Positions 49,107 through 60,857 of a stretch of 64,000 nt of DNA are shown here, in pieces (position 1 is the first letter of the stretch; each line of letters opens with the position of its first letter). The stretch lies in the NCBI GenBank assembly GCA_024529925.1, contig JAFEUB010001579.1:62001-126000 (forward strand), written 5' to 3'. Made by a program: the position numbers and the translations under genes. The notes below the pieces were generated by a model. It was not told the DNA's origin. It ran no database searches and was given only the letters and a program-made list of their open reading frames with translations. Source of the DNA: Ophthalmolycus amberensis. Lineage: Eukaryota > Chordata > Actinopteri > Perciformes > Zoarcidae.

Positions 49107-49900
49107 CTGCAAAGTGAAAAAACACAACCAAACTACTTGACATTGTAGTAACTAAACAGGTTCAGCTAATTGTTAATTACAACTAAGAATTCCGCTTTGT
49201 ATTTGTAAGCTAAATGGCACTGATGGAGAGGAGTGGGTTGCTATGTGCTTAACCTTTCCACGTGTGAGATCATCTGAATAAAGCTGGACTGTGCATGTCT
49301 GCAAACTGTGTTTACCTATCCTGTTGCTTTGGTGTGTTTTCTTGTAAGCTGCTGGCAAGCAAAGTTAGTAGGGTCATTCTGTAATTAGCAGAAACTGAAC
49401 AAAGGCTGCCAAAGTGTTACTAATGATTAATGAGGTTATGTGTCTCAATTGCAAACAACTTCTGTGAACATGTGCGCTGCCTCTCATTCACACGATGTAA
49501 ATCATGACGATGTGGGAATCCATTTCGCAGCGAAAAATGTTTGCGTCAGGTTTAAAGGCGTTGTGCAACATTCTGGGAACTACACGCTTATACGGTTTCT
49601 TTCTTTCAGAGAGTGAGATGTGAAGATTAACATACTTGTGACTTCTTCTTTAACCATAAGTCGTTGTTTTCACATTTTTGTTTTACATTCATTTACCCGA
49701 AACATTTTTTACCAATCGTTTATTTTCAAAATGTTCAACTAAATCCTTTCAGAAACAATTATTCAGAGTAAATTAATTAATCTGCACTTCACACATTGAG
49801 TGTGTGACATATCAAATAGATCTGTGATTCCATTGGCTGAATGTCAAAAGATGTTGAACTCTGACCTGTGAATTCGCAGCTCAAAAGAACAGTTGGACAT
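49107..49900. other. Intron E-F, no gene seen
   Basis: The stretch 49,560-49,630 (CATTCTGGGAACTACACGC ... CAGAGAGTGAGATGTGAAGA) resembles another piece of the R3 repeat. Otherwise unique AT-rich DNA. Confidence 0.4.
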
Positions 49901-49989
49901 CTGGCAAATATGCTTATTCAAGAGAGTTAGATGCCAGGACTGACATCAATCTCATGTCCTGTGCATTAAGCACAAAGCCAGAGTCAGGA
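49901..49989 (+). repeat. R3 repeat, left part of a split copy
   Basis: Words such as AATATGCTTATTC, GAGAGTTAGATG and CAATCTCATGTC correspond to the first half of the R3 family consensus as I recall it. The copy breaks off where the 49990-50792 element begins and resumes at about 50803. Confidence 0.5.
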
Positions 49990-50792
49990 CCATAGACTGT
50001 ATATAGAGATGGAGGACATCACAGCTACCGAAAGTGAAGCCAAAACATCCGGATCGCCCCCTGGTGGCTGGCTCCGATATCGGTCATAAACCCCCTCCCT
50101 CTGTGCTAATGGCAGCAGCAATGAAGTTTTCATCGCGCTGTTGTATATTAAATTGTTAATTGAAGTGATGAATTATGATTTAATTGGTTATTTGATGCTA
50201 TGAAAAGGGGGGTGACATCATAATTGACAGCTGGGATTGACAGCATGCTCTGAGTGACGTAGTCGTGGACTCTGAGGCTCTGGAATTGTATGAGAGAGGA
50301 GATGTAACTCTAACCATACATAACTGTCACTATGCTGTGCAACACAACATGTGTCGATTTGATCATAAATGTAGTTATAGAGATATAATAATTTTGTCCC
50401 TTTAGCAAAACAGCTCCCGTGGTGCTAGCATAGCAGCTAGGTGGCTCACGCTAACAAGCTGTGTTCCTTCAGCTCTTCTCAGGCTCCTCTTCTCGCCAAA
50501 ATCACTGACTCAGTAGATGGTACCAATGATGTTCTGGGTGGTTTTAAATACCCGCTGTAGAGCCCTCCTGTCCTGTGCCGTACACATCCCACACCAGTTT
50601 GTAATGTTTGCAGTCAAGAGGCTTTCTATTGTTCTTATAATGTGGCGCCATCACCCCCGGACCACAACCGCACAGACTCTGGCTCCAAATAATGTCAAGA
50701 TGGCGGCTCCCATATCTGGGATATTTTGGCTTAATTTACAGTGGGATGAAGTGGAGACGCATCGTCCATCTATATACGTATACAGTGTATGG
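49990..50792. mobile_element. 803-bp DNA-element with CCATAGACTGTATA inverted ends
   Basis: The left end CCATAGACTGTATATAGAGA and the right end, which reads CCATACACTGTATACGTATA on the other strand, form imperfect terminal inverted repeats with a 4-base indel. The type (CATAGACTGTATATAAAGATGG) is abundant in percomorph genomes. No transposase frame was found. It is inserted in an R3 repeat, so it is the younger of the two. Confidence 0.65.
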
Positions 50793-50960
50793 TGAGCACA
50801 TGGTTAGCTTAGCTTAGCATAAAGACTGGACACAGGGAGAAACAGCTAGCCTGGCTCTATCCAAGGTTAAAAACACGGCCTTCAACACCTCCAAATACCT
50901 CTTTTCAACTTTTAAGGCAGGTGCTCTTTGTGACTATATAAACCTTATTTCATTGTTATT
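50793..50960 (+). repeat. R3 repeat, right part of a split copy
   Basis: GGTTAGCTTAGCTTAGCATA then AAGACTGGACACAGGGAGAA and ACAGCTAGCCTGGCTCTATC are the best-known core of the R3 family. The piece continues the left part at 49901-49989. Confidence 0.7.
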
Positions 50961-51109
50961 TTATCATTCAGCACTCACCACACCAAACATGTCCTCCATT
51001 AAATATACATTTCATCAATAGGATGAACCCATGGGTTCTCAATTAGACAAAACCGAGTGCTTTGAATAAATATACATTTTTTGTTCAGTAACAAAGATGA
51101 ACATCCTAC

Positions 51110-51265
51110 CAGCATCTGCTACGACATTGCTGCTGAGCTCCAATGTCTGTAAAGTGGTGTTGTAGCGCAGCAGGTCTCCTAAATGCAGGGCATCCTGGTA
51201 TCTGTTCAGCAGGTTGTTGGTAAGGTGGAGCTCTTTCAAAGCCTTGTTTGACTTCAATGCACCAA
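51110..51265 (-). CDS. ppp1r37: PPP1R37-like exon E
   Basis: 156 bp, entering in phase 1 (acceptor GCTTGTAG) and leaving in phase 1 (donor GCTG|GTAGGA). It encodes VGALKSNKALKELHLTNNLL, NRYQDALHLGDLLRYNTTLQ and TLELSSNVVADA. The match to human PPP1R37 is LATALKMNMNLRELYLADNK through LQILDLRNNHVLDSG. It contains two complete LRR units (LKELHLTNNLL and LQTLELSSNVV). The length and phase agree with the neighbouring exons. Confidence 0.93.
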
Positions 51266-51531
51266 CTACAAGCAGCGGCAAAAGAAAAGATCAACAAAAG
51301 ATAAGAAATTGGATCCAGAATTTACATTACTACCGTAAAGTACAATTACGCTCCTCAAACTGTTGAATTACGTAGCTTGAAAGGCAAATACTGGCAGACA
51401 TGTGTGTGACTTTAAGATTTGTGTAATTTGTTTGATTAATTAATACAAAATCAACTTTGTCAGTGCTTCTCTGTTGAGAGAATCAATATTCAATGAAGGA
51501 CTCTAACCATGGACGTTGAGATGCGCCATCA

Positions 51532-51917
51532 CGCTCTCACTCCCAACTCGTCAAATACGAACGCTTGGGTCAGTGGGCCTAAACTTCCGACTATGACACT
51601 CTAGATTCCCCTCTAGCGTCAGCCTTGTACGGGTCAGCTTCCGCTTGTTTTATGCAAAGTGTCTTTTTAAAGTAATTTTCAGAGGAAATTCACAATGTAC
51701 ATCCATCCACCTTGGCCCTACTCCCCAAGCAGACTTCCTTGCTCTTTCTATGTCAGTTGCTCTTAGCATCTAATAATGAATGGGTTTACATTGTTTGTTG
51801 AGTTTGTTGAAAGCCCAGTGCGTCATGCAGACGCTAAATGGAGCCTTGGTCCGCTAGTATCAGCTGCTGAGGGTCACTGACTAAGCGTCACTATTTGCCG
51901 AGCTGGGAGTGAGAACG
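51532..51917. mobile_element. 386-bp element, family R2, with 26-bp inverted ends
   Basis: The outer 26 bp (51532-51557 and 51892-51917) are inverted copies with three mismatches, sharing the core TCTCACTCCCA. The interior (AACGCTTGGGTCAG, GACACTCTAG, AGTGTCTTTTT) matches the relic at 9640-9985. No open frame or clear target duplication was found, so it is a non-autonomous DNA element in the intron upstream of exon E. Confidence 0.7.
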
Positions 51918-53764
51918 GGTTCGATATGCAACTTAACCATTGGGTCACCAGCCAAAACTGCTAAACACAATTTATTTCGTGAAGTTATTCTGAGCTGAGT
52001 GAGTGTCGTGAGTTGATATCTGAGCAGAGCAGGAGCAGTGGTTGTTGATGGGAAGCCAGTTGGGGACCAGGTCCTTGTCACTGGGATAATGTGAAGCTCC
52101 CACATGTTACACACAGCTGTCGAAGCTCCTGGCTGGAAGGTAGAATGATCGGAAGCATATGCCTGTCTATAAACTCACAGCAACAGAGAAGTCAGCAGTG
52201 CTCAGGACCGGAGTGTACGGAGATTTGCTCCTCTAACTTTGGATGGAACCAGCCCCCCCCCCCCCCCCTCCCAAATTAAGACGTATGGATCTTTGTAAAT
52301 TGATGTTAGATATGATCCAGTAGAATGTCCTCTGAGAAGCCAAACATGGGGCCTTTAGGTTGTAACTGTGATAGACTGATTGATGTCGAGTGAACTTGAG
52401 CATGAAAACGAAGCACAGCAGGACTCGCCGCCTGCTGCAATTACTGCGGTAAGGATCAAGTGGCACTAAGTCGCCATTCTAGAACAAGCCATTGTTGGAG
52501 CCAGAGTCGTGACTCCCCAGCACAGGGGACCTTACAAAACACCAGTTAACTTCCACGGCCCTCTCTTCCAAATGTCAGTGTGTACGCCAGTTAGATGGAT
52601 CTTGTCACTTTGGTACTTTGCCACATATTTGATTGTGTTTCGGAGACATATCTTGTATTTATATTTATTTGTGTAATGTGTACTGTACTGCGGTACACAT
52701 GTGTCAGTGTTGCCTGGGCCCTCGCTGCCCCTCGCATCCAGATCGATGCGGTAGATTTGATCAAGCCTGTTGGGCTGCATGTGAAATGCCAACATTGTCA
52801 TCAGGCACAGTGGGACTCAAATGGTGGAATCGGTGGGATTGATCTGGTCGAGTCCGCTGCGAGCGCCCAATCCCGCAATCAGAGGCCCCTCCGATCGAAG
52901 GCAATGATCCTCAGCCGGGACCCCCCGCCGGGGAGGGAAGGATGGGAGGTGGCGCTGGGCTCAGCTCAGGCAGAGAGGATGGGGTGGGATGAGAGATGAG
53001 CGGGGGGAGTTGGGGGGGGAAGTTGTTGTGAGACCCCATAATATCAAAGAGATCCAGAAAATGGCAGAAACGTTGGAGGAGCAAGTTGCTGTCGGGAAGA
53101 GTGGGCAGCACACTGCGTCCATTTGGTTCTCTGTCTGCTCCCAGCTGAGAGGAGATGAGAGGCGGTGTTCACTCATCTTTTTGTCCCAACAAAGAATAGG
53201 GATTGTTTTACCACGACATCTGGTGATATTCTAAAAAATATTGTGATTTTATTTGATGATATAATGAAAATGCATGCGACTGTCCATGTACTGTATGTGT
53301 GTGTCCATCCATGTGCAGCCCTCAACCCCCCCCCTGAGTGTTGTGTCCGCCCGTGGCTAGGGTATTTCTATGTGTGTATATACATCCAGTAATTGTGTAT
53401 GTGTGTGTGGGACATGTGACCCTTCCAATATCCCACTCCCCCATTCCCCTTCTCCATCGTTCAGAGATAGAACAACAGCCAATCAATGAAGGTCTGGGAG
53501 GACAGACCTCGCTGAAGTGGATGAGCTTTATTTTCTTTCTTCTTTTATGTCAAATGACCCTTTAAATCATTTGTAGGAAACAATTTCAGTGTTTCTATAT
53601 GCTGTAAGTGTGTGTGAACAAGTGTGGCTGTGGTACCATGTGTGTGTAGTATGCCTGGGAGTGTGTAGAGATCAAATACAATAAAAGCAAATCTATTCAT
53701 CGATCTATCTATTTATATTTTTGTTTGAGAGATTCTACAAGGCTCCAAAAAGTGTATAGTGAAT
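51918..53764. other. Intron D-E, no gene seen
   Basis: C16 run at 52253-52268; GC-richer DNA at 52,720-53,060. A 134-codon plus-strand frame at 52595-52999 has no recognisable domain. Confidence 0.4.
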
Positions 53765-53826
53765 ATGTGTGTGTGTGTGTGTGTGTGTGTCTGTGTGTGT
53801 GTGTGTGCGTGTGTGTGTGTGTGTGT
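53765..53826. repeat. (GT)n microsatellite with TCTG and CG interruptions
   Basis: A GT array of about 60 bp, 290 bp downstream (in gene sense) of exon D. Confidence 0.95.
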
Positions 53827-53956
53827 CCTGGCTGCCATAGATGTGTGCAGCGGTGTGTAAAGTGACAGGTAAGAGATTAGAACTGTAATCCCGGTGCAGA
53901 CCTGCAGAGAGGGTCACAGGTCAAAATCTGGTCCTGCTGGCCACAGGACACACCCA

Positions 53957-53979
53957 AACACACACACACACACACACAT
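53957..53979. repeat. (CA)n microsatellite
   Basis: A short CA array lying between two GT arrays. Confidence 0.92.
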
Positions 53980-54077
53980 TCACCAATGCATGCAGGCACG
54001 CATGATTTTACACTTACAGTCCACACACTTGCATTCAACAAACAAAAGCTAAAGATCAGGTATGTGCAGTGAGGGTG

Positions 54078-54080
<3 letters not shown>

Positions 54081-54110
<30 letters not shown>
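54081..54110. repeat. (GT)n array next to the exon D donor
   Basis: In the gene's sense this is a CA array that begins about nine bases after the 3' edge of exon D. Confidence 0.95.
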
Positions 54111-54111
<1 letters not shown>

Positions 54112-54118
54112 ATCATAC

Positions 54119-54266
54119 CCAGTGTGTACAGTGGCATGCCGCTGAGCTGGGCATTGTGAAGGTGCAGCACTGTGAGCCGGCTGGTCAGCAGAGCTTTGGA
54201 TAGCGACTGGGCAGGGTAGTCGACCACGGGCACATTACACACGTCCAGTCTGGACAGACGCACGCT
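54119..54266 (-). CDS. ppp1r37: PPP1R37-like exon D
   Basis: 148 bp, starting in phase 0 after the acceptor CTGTTGCAG and ending in phase 1 before the donor GTATGA. It encodes SVRLSRLDVCNVPVVDYPAQ, then SLSKALLTSRLTVLHLHNAQ and LSGMPLYTL. This aligns without gaps to the human segment containing SCLQYLDARNTPLLDHSAP and LAVLHLENASLSGRPL. It holds two LRR strands (LSRLDVCN and LTVLHLHNAQL). In the sense direction the intron begins with a CA array only about nine bases after the exon, which is a notable position for splicing control. Confidence 0.93.
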
Positions 54267-55029
54267 CTGCAACAGACACACAGTGAATAACAGACGCACG
54301 CACAAAGAGACAGTTCAAAACGTATCAGAATGTCTCATCTCCCAGAGAAAGAGCGATGTACGGTGGAAGAAAGAGCTTCACTATCACTCAGGCCTGTCTC
54401 AGAAGAAAGGTGCAGAGGGCGGTTCTGAGTGTTCCACTCTCGCACTGGACCGGCCTGTCTGTCCTCCCTCCCTGACATCAGACACTTCGGAGAAACGATG
54501 AGGAAGAACAAAACCAGCCTGACTGACGCCAAGGTCCGGTCGATACTGTCGGGGAACATATGGGCCGTCATAGGTACGGGTTTGGATAGGTGTAGAATGA
54601 TACTGGAAGTAGCTGAGGGTAATAATATTGTTTTATCATTTGCTTTGTTATATTTAATTTTGTGTTCGTGTCCACCCGACGAATCTAAAAATCTATGTAT
54701 TTTATTTTAGCTCTGGCTGTTCTTGGGCTCTACATACTCCAGAGAAACATATCTGTCTCTTTAGCTGCTAAAAGCTCCACCACGTTCACCAGCTAGTCAC
54801 TAACTGTCTGTATGCTGCTTCCAAAATCTAAAACCGGAGAAAAGTCTTGATGAATTCAACAGCCAAACCACATCAAAACATCAGTTTACAGACTCTCACA
54901 AAACTCATTAATCCATTAGAACGCTCACTACTCCCCGAACACATGCACGCTAAAACCTGATCATTTAAAACACTTTGGACTCGCTTGGATGAGTAGCACG
55001 CCTGTGCAAGCATGAGACATTAGAGACTT
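54267..55029. other. Intron C-D, no gene seen
   Basis: Unique DNA, AT-rich in places. Confidence 0.4.
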
Positions 55030-55950
55030 TAAGACACATCATGCTCATTTTCAGGTTCATACTTGTGTTTCGGGTTTCTACTCTAACATGTTGGCATGTT
55101 TTAATGTTAAAAAGACTCATTGTTTTCCTCGTATTGTCTGTGTGAATATACCTTCATTCACGCTCTGTTGGAAACGCTCCGTTTTAGCGCCTGTCTCTTT
55201 AAGCCCCCCCTCCCAAAAAAAGCCCAGTCTGTTCTGATTGGATCTACAATATGGGACTTTTAAATCATTAAGCACGGCCACATTTACTCCAATCAAGACT
55301 TTTCTCCGTGTTTGGATTCTTGGTTCACGGTGGAGGTGTGAGAGAGCTATGTGTGACCGGCAGGTACCCAGATAGCTGCTAGCTAGCCAGCTACATTAAC
55401 GCCAGTTATTGCCGCGAGCAGTCCCCACCGCACCTCCTATTTAGCAGATTTACTTTCACTGTGTTTTGCTGTATTTATTTATCAGAAAAATAGTGGCATG
55501 CAAAATGTTGCTCATTAAAACTATACTGGGTTGTTTTTGTTAAGAAACCAGATCGCTTCACTTTGCAAGGTGGCATCAACCTCATCACCCCACACCGTTA
55601 AGCACCGCGCTAGCGTGAGCCGCAGAGAGCAAAATATATCATCTTGTAGCGGACTCTCCATTCATCCATCTTCTCTCAGCCGCAGGAGCAGCAGGGTAAT
55701 GTCTCTCTCCTCATCAAACTCTGAGGACATCATCCACCAGAAGCAGCCATGTTACGTGTCCTTTCTGTGTTGTCTTCACTTCACACTGACACAGTGACAG
55801 TTGGGCACGGCCAGTGTGTAACTAAGATAACGCCCTGTGATCGGAGTCAAAGAGAGAAGTTGTTCATCTTTAATTTCTTGTATCTTCTACAATATTAGTT
55901 GAAATTTATGTTCACGAAAGAACACAGAAAGAGCATGAAAGAAAACACGT
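55030..55950. repeat. Dispersed repeat, family R4
   Basis: Words such as GCTCATTTTCAGGTTCATAC, AACGCTCCGTTTTAGCGCCT and GTCTCTTTAAGCCCCCC mark a very common percomorph interspersed repeat. It seems to extend to the AAGAACACAGAAAGAGCATG stretch near 55,930. A fragment is found at 48620-48760. I cannot place it in a transposon class. Confidence 0.6.
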
Positions 55951-56759
55951 GTATGTATCTTTCAGGACCTTTGTCTCGCTCAGAGGCCATCCTTACCATA
56001 AGAACACTACTTTAGGAGCACGAACATTGAGACAGATGGCGTTACCACGCTTTTGAACTCCACCATTTTTTCCCTCATATATTCATGACTTTATAATCTC
56101 ATAAATTTGTGAGTTTTTTTTCTCGTAAATTTACGACTTTAATCTCTGAGTTTTCTTTTTCTTCGAATATAACCCCCTCCCCCAGCTCCGTAGCTATTAT
56201 ATTTTTAACTTGCAGTGGCTCTAGTACTCCGTTGTAGAGTGCGTTTCCCTCCAAACGTCAGACAGCTACGTTGAGCTTGCCAATTTGATGAAGCAAATGT
56301 CAGTTCTCCACAATGCCAAAGGAATGAACCAAAATAGTGAGGAGAAAACTGTTAAAGTAAGTTCATCTAAAGAGAGAGAGAGTCCTTACATTAGTGAAGA
56401 AAATAATCTTAACTGGGGGTCATGCTCTAAGTCCTTGCATTGTGTTCCCTCATCCTGTCCCGCTTTGATCGCACAGACACGGAAGTCAGTCGCTGGTAAC
56501 ATTTGGGCCGACTGTGTCTCCCCCCACAGCTAATCAGTTATGCTGCTAATGCTATCTGTGATGCTGCAGCGATGCCGCGTGTGGCGGCGTTTTGATGTGT
56601 TTATGTATCGTGTTCGCAGTGGGAGAACTTCTCACCCTGTTTGCTCTGCCCTGCGTCTTCAAAACCATGTAATGTGCAACAAACTCACTTTCTAGGATGT
56701 ACATTATCCCCCAGAGAAAGCCCACAAGAAAAGATTACTATTCCACTGCGTCAGCCAAC
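55951..56759. other. Intron C-D near exon C, no gene seen
   Basis: AT-rich with repeated TCATAAATTTGTGA / CGTAAATTTACGA-like palindromes at 56,085-56,135, probably repeat-derived. No exon was recognised. Confidence 0.4.
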
Positions 56760-56879
56760 CTGCTTTATCAAATGAGCGAGGGCCCTCCAACACAATGTTC
56801 CCATACTGCTGTTGTCAGAAATGTCAAGATGGGTTGTAGATTCATAGTACAAAATCATATCCAGCAAGGACGATGCTCC
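56760..56879 (-). CDS. ppp1r37: PPP1R37-like exon C
   Basis: Exactly 40 codons, phase 0 at both ends. The acceptor is a good pyrimidine tract ending TCTCTTGCAG; the donor is CAG|GTTGGC, weaker than consensus. It encodes GASSLLDMILYYESTTHLDI followed by SDNSSMGTLCWRALAHLIKQ. Human PPP1R37 has GASALFDMIEYYESATHLNI at this place, which is the clearest identifying stretch in the gene. It forms one LRR with the THLDIS strand. Confidence 0.93.
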
Positions 56880-57074
56880 CTGCAAGAGAGAGAAAATAGG
56901 GAGGGAGAGAAAAAAAAAAAATGAAGAAAGCAAAGCGCCAAATTTGACAGGAATGTTATGAAGTTCTTTTGGAAGGAAAAAAATAGCCTCTAATCTGATA
57001 CAGGGAAGGCCTGAATATGAAACTGTATTGGAAGAGCGAAGATGAGGAAAATAAGTTTTGCTCATAAAACTCAC

Positions 57075-57175
57075 ATTTTCTTCCAGTTGGGCTGCTTGCA
57101 GATTGATGAAATCAAAGTGCAGCGATTTCAGAACGACTTCCAGAGCTTCACAGGAGCGCTGGTCTAATCGCTCAC
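57075..57175 (-). CDS. ppp1r37: PPP1R37-like exon B (start of the LRR region)
   Basis: The exon has an acceptor CTATCAAG before GTGAGCGATT and donor AAT|GTGAGT. It is 101 bp: two bases complete the split glycine, followed by 33 codons, ending in phase 0. It encodes ERLDQRSCEALEVVLKSLHF and then DFINLQAAQLEEN, matching the human segment around EKLDYKTCEALEEVFKRLQF. This is the first helix-strand unit of the LRR fold. The intron upstream carries a GT array (on the plus strand) about 165 bp from the acceptor. Confidence 0.9.
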
Positions 57176-57339
57176 CTTGATAGAGGCAAGCAATCAAACG
57201 GAAGATAATTGGGAGGCTGTTTGCTAACAGGCAAAAATTGCACGGCTCTAAATGCGCTTTATCCTTTTTTTTCTGAAATGAACATTTCAGCAGAAATCAC
57301 GGCAAAACAACTTCCTTTATGGGAAAAGTTGATCTGCTG

Positions 57340-57340
<1 letters not shown>

Positions 57341-57370
<30 letters not shown>
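57341..57370. repeat. (GT)n microsatellite
   Basis: A GT array about 165 bp upstream (in gene sense) of exon B. Confidence 0.95.
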
Positions 57371-57376
<6 letters not shown>

Positions 57377-57699
57377 TTTAATAAAGTTCTGAGACTTGAT
57401 GAGAAATAGAGAAAGAGAAATAATGACAGCTCCAGTTAGAAGAATAGGATGCCGTTCCTCATGATTGGACTTCTATGCGAGCGCTGCAGTGTCTATTGAT
57501 TACTGACTACTGGCAGAACACTGTAATCAATACACTACTTGTATACCAAACCTCAAAATGTAGTCTGATTACTTTACCTACAAAGTCACATCACATTGAG
57601 TAGGGAACTAACAATTTAACATTCATCAATTTAACATTTATATAACATATATATGTGTTGTATAATATATATATACATGTATACATGTACATATGTTAT
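57371..57699. other. Intron A-B, AT-rich
   Basis: TATA-rich, palindrome-rich DNA from 57,640. No gene was seen. Confidence 0.4.
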
Positions 57700-58020
57700 T
57701 TTATATATATACAGTATATATGTATATGTAGAATTTAAGTACATTTACTTAAGTACAGCTGTAAGTTATTTTGATGCTATTTTATCCCTCAAAACATTTG
57801 ATGCTAATGTATAATGTGAAGAATTATTATCGATTAAACAACCCAGAATGCATCATAATATACAGGAACATTGGGCTGATGTGCATGTTTACTTTGATAC
57901 CATATTTAATATATACTCAAGTATGATAATACTTGTACGATACTTGTATGATAATTTGTACACAAAATGTTGAATGCCGGACTTTTACTTGGAATGTCGT
58001 ATTTTGACCTTGTGATATTG
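57700..58020. repeat. Dispersed repeat (TACTTAAGTAC type)
   Basis: Words TTAAGTACATTTACTTAAGT, CTCAAGTATGATAATACTTG and GCCGGACTTTTACTTG match a common percomorph repeat whose other end is TTCCACCACTG; a related piece lies at 22985-23085. Confidence 0.5.
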
Positions 58021-59302
58021 CTTGACCCTGACACCAGCACTGACCTGGGATGATTATTAAAAAGGTGCCATCTTATACTTCAAATTCCGTCCTGTTACCT
58101 ATCTGCAGTGTGATGCAGCCCTTCATACAGAGTTCTTCTTTTTAATGTTCCATTTTTTTACTCAACTCTTCCATCCTTATAGCACAAGTTACATCACGGA
58201 TGCTTCTTTCTGTACAGCCGTTATATTTGACATATATATGAATTAATAGTTTGTATAGTTTGTTTATTACTTTTTCCTTTATATTCATGTGTCACACACT
58301 GCTCTTGTTCCTAGCACTTAACCCTTCACTGGCCTGTTTATTCTGCTGTGTGTGTGTGTATGTGTGTGTGCTATGTCTGTTTGTCCTGAACCAGTTCACA
58401 GGACGTTTATTCTGGTAAGTGTCTTTCTCTGGTTCGGTCCCTGTCAACCAAATAATCACTCACATCAATGTTTTACTTCAACTTCAGCTGAGCGTGTATT
58501 CTGCTGAGGCAGCGGGACAGTTGTCTGGGTTAGCTCCTGATATCTCATGTAGCCAATGTTGCTGTTATGGCGAGCACAGATACCAAGAACCATATGCCAA
58601 CGCTTGAGCGCCGTACTGGTGACAGTAAAAATGATGTCACGGTTACTTTATTTAATATTTACATTTTGTCCAAATAAAAGATGAAAATGTTATTTTCTGA
58701 GGTTCTGGTTTTCCTTTCTGTACAAAAAAGGCCCCAAATGTGAGTTATGCACCGAAGCCTTGATTCTATATGCTCTATTTGTGCGATATATTTAACCACA
58801 GTGTGTCTGCAGAGTATCATGGACACACACATGTCCTTTGGGATGAGAACAATTCTGTTATTTAGACTTCTACCCCCCACAATCTGAACAGTGTTACCTC
58901 CACTATGTACCTCTGATCTGCCATCTGTACAAATATACGTAGAATGAACCTTTTCTTGATTTAAGCCTTTTTGTTTCTTCCACATTTCATATATTTTTGT
59001 TACCTCAACATTATTTCATTTTTGTAATCCTCCAACTAATCCTGTTGTTCTGACGTTATTATTGTGTTTTTAGGAGTCATTGTCAGGGATCACTGTTGCC
59101 GTTTTGTAAACTGATTACTGCAATGTGTCGCTCCTTTTTAAAGTCATCTTACGTGTGATGCGCGTTTGTGAATGCTTTGAAGGAAGAGCAGTGAAGATTT
59201 GGTAATCTGATTACTCTTGCTCCCCAACTCTGATCAGGAGTCACACTCCAAGTCTAACTGTGACCGATCAAACAATCAAACAAATCCTTGAGACTTTTAA
59301 GA
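58021..59302. other. Intron A-B, no gene seen
   Basis: AT-rich unique DNA without exon signals. Confidence 0.4.
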
Positions 59303-59545
<243 letters not shown>

Positions 59546-60721
59546 GCTGGGTTAATTCTTATCTCCCCAGCCAAGAAGGGGGAAATGATAATTACTATCA
59601 TAATTATTTCCAAATTATTTTTTTTTTAACAATAATCACTTAGCTGAGCGATGGCAGAGGGCGTGTGGGGTGGAAGGGAGAGCCATCTGAAATCCCATTT
59701 TTCTAATCCGCCCTGCGTCGGCAAGATAATAAGGCAGCGACACCCGCAGTCAGATGTCATCAGTGCGTGACGACAGTGACGCCCATCACGGCATCGCACA
59801 CAACGTTACCCTGCTGCTGTATGCAGATGTGTCTGCTGCTGTACTTCTGAGACATTCCGTCCAGCGTTCACTTGTGACTACTTTGGATCCCAGTTGGGAT
59901 TTAGGAGTTGATCTGGGATTAGGTTTATCTTAAATTAAGGACTAGAATCTGATTTAGTTTAGGTTTCAGATTTGGACTAAGATTAGGTTGAATGTAAAGG
60001 TTGCAATCCAATTCGGTTTGTGTTCGGGGTTAGTGTTTGATGTGCTCAGATGTGAGTCATGGTTATGCATAATTCAATTCAAGATTAGGCACCGATTCAG
60101 GTTTCAGTGGGTGCTGGGGTTGAGATTAATATTGGATTAAGGCCAGAAAAAAGCATTAGGACTACAAATGGGGGTTAGGAAATGAAATATTTTAAAGGAG
60201 TTTGTTGGTGTTATTTTCTTACTAATGATATGCCTCATGTTGCATATATCATTGTATAATCACAAGCATATGAATTTCAAAACATTTGCAAAAATCTGAA
60301 GCTGCATCAGAAAGGAGTCGAATTATCCGGTGATGGAGACATTTTTTAAAACAAACCAGCATCTTCACTGGGATTTATGGCACATTGTCAAGTTCTGCAT
60401 GTTTTTGATAAACACATGAATAAGCAATACAATGTGCACTCACTCATTTCAAATAAACCATCCCATTGGCTTTAAGGACTAAATCTAAGGCATTGTGTAA
60501 AAAAATATACATTTAAATATGAAACAATGTTATCGACTGTCAATTTAATCATCATTTGTTCTGCACAAATTGTCTCATATATATTTTTTAGTTTTACATA
60601 TTCTCTATAATTCCTTGTTGGTTAAATATGTAGAAGATTACAAAATCAATCGGTGTATCATGAATGTCACATAAAGTCCTCAATCATGTTTAATAATGAA
60701 GGAGTGAGGCGTTCGGCTTAC
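59546..60721. other. Intron A-B near exon A
   Basis: The stretch 59,640-59,800 is complex and repeat-free and may be conserved non-coding DNA. From 59,890 to 60,190 GATTTAGG/GGTTAGG-like words recur (low-level tandem degeneracy). No exon was found. Confidence 0.35.
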
Positions 60722-60767
60722 CTTGGAGATCCAGACATTTCACACCGCCACCTACACACACACCCTG
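60722..60767 (-). CDS. ppp1r37: PPP1R37-like exon A (first visible coding exon)
   Basis: This small exon ends ...KCLDLQ plus one base, followed by the donor GTAAGC. The next exon supplies the rest of a glycine codon, giving CLDLQ-GERLDQRSCEALE, which matches CLDLKGEKLDYKTCEALE of human PPP1R37. The acceptor I prefer follows a long CT tract ending TCTCTCTCAG, with exon start at 60767 in phase 0. A second AG three bases on (NAGNAG) would start it at 60764, and a third AG would leave a 30-bp exon starting at 60751. The residues before KCLDLQ (a V/G-rich stretch encoded partly by a GT run) do not resemble human PPP1R37, so the 5' edge is uncertain. The donor and the split codon are the secure part. 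Confidence 0.6.
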
Positions 60768-60822
60768 CTGAGAGAGAGACAGAAAGAGGGGCAGAAGCAG
60801 GAGGTGTGAGGGAAAGGTGCGA

Positions 60823-60824
<2 letters not shown>

Positions 60825-60857
<33 letters not shown>

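Noticed and set aside
52595..52999. 134-codon plus-strand frame
   Set aside because: No domain, antisense to the gene in an intron, GC-rich stretch.
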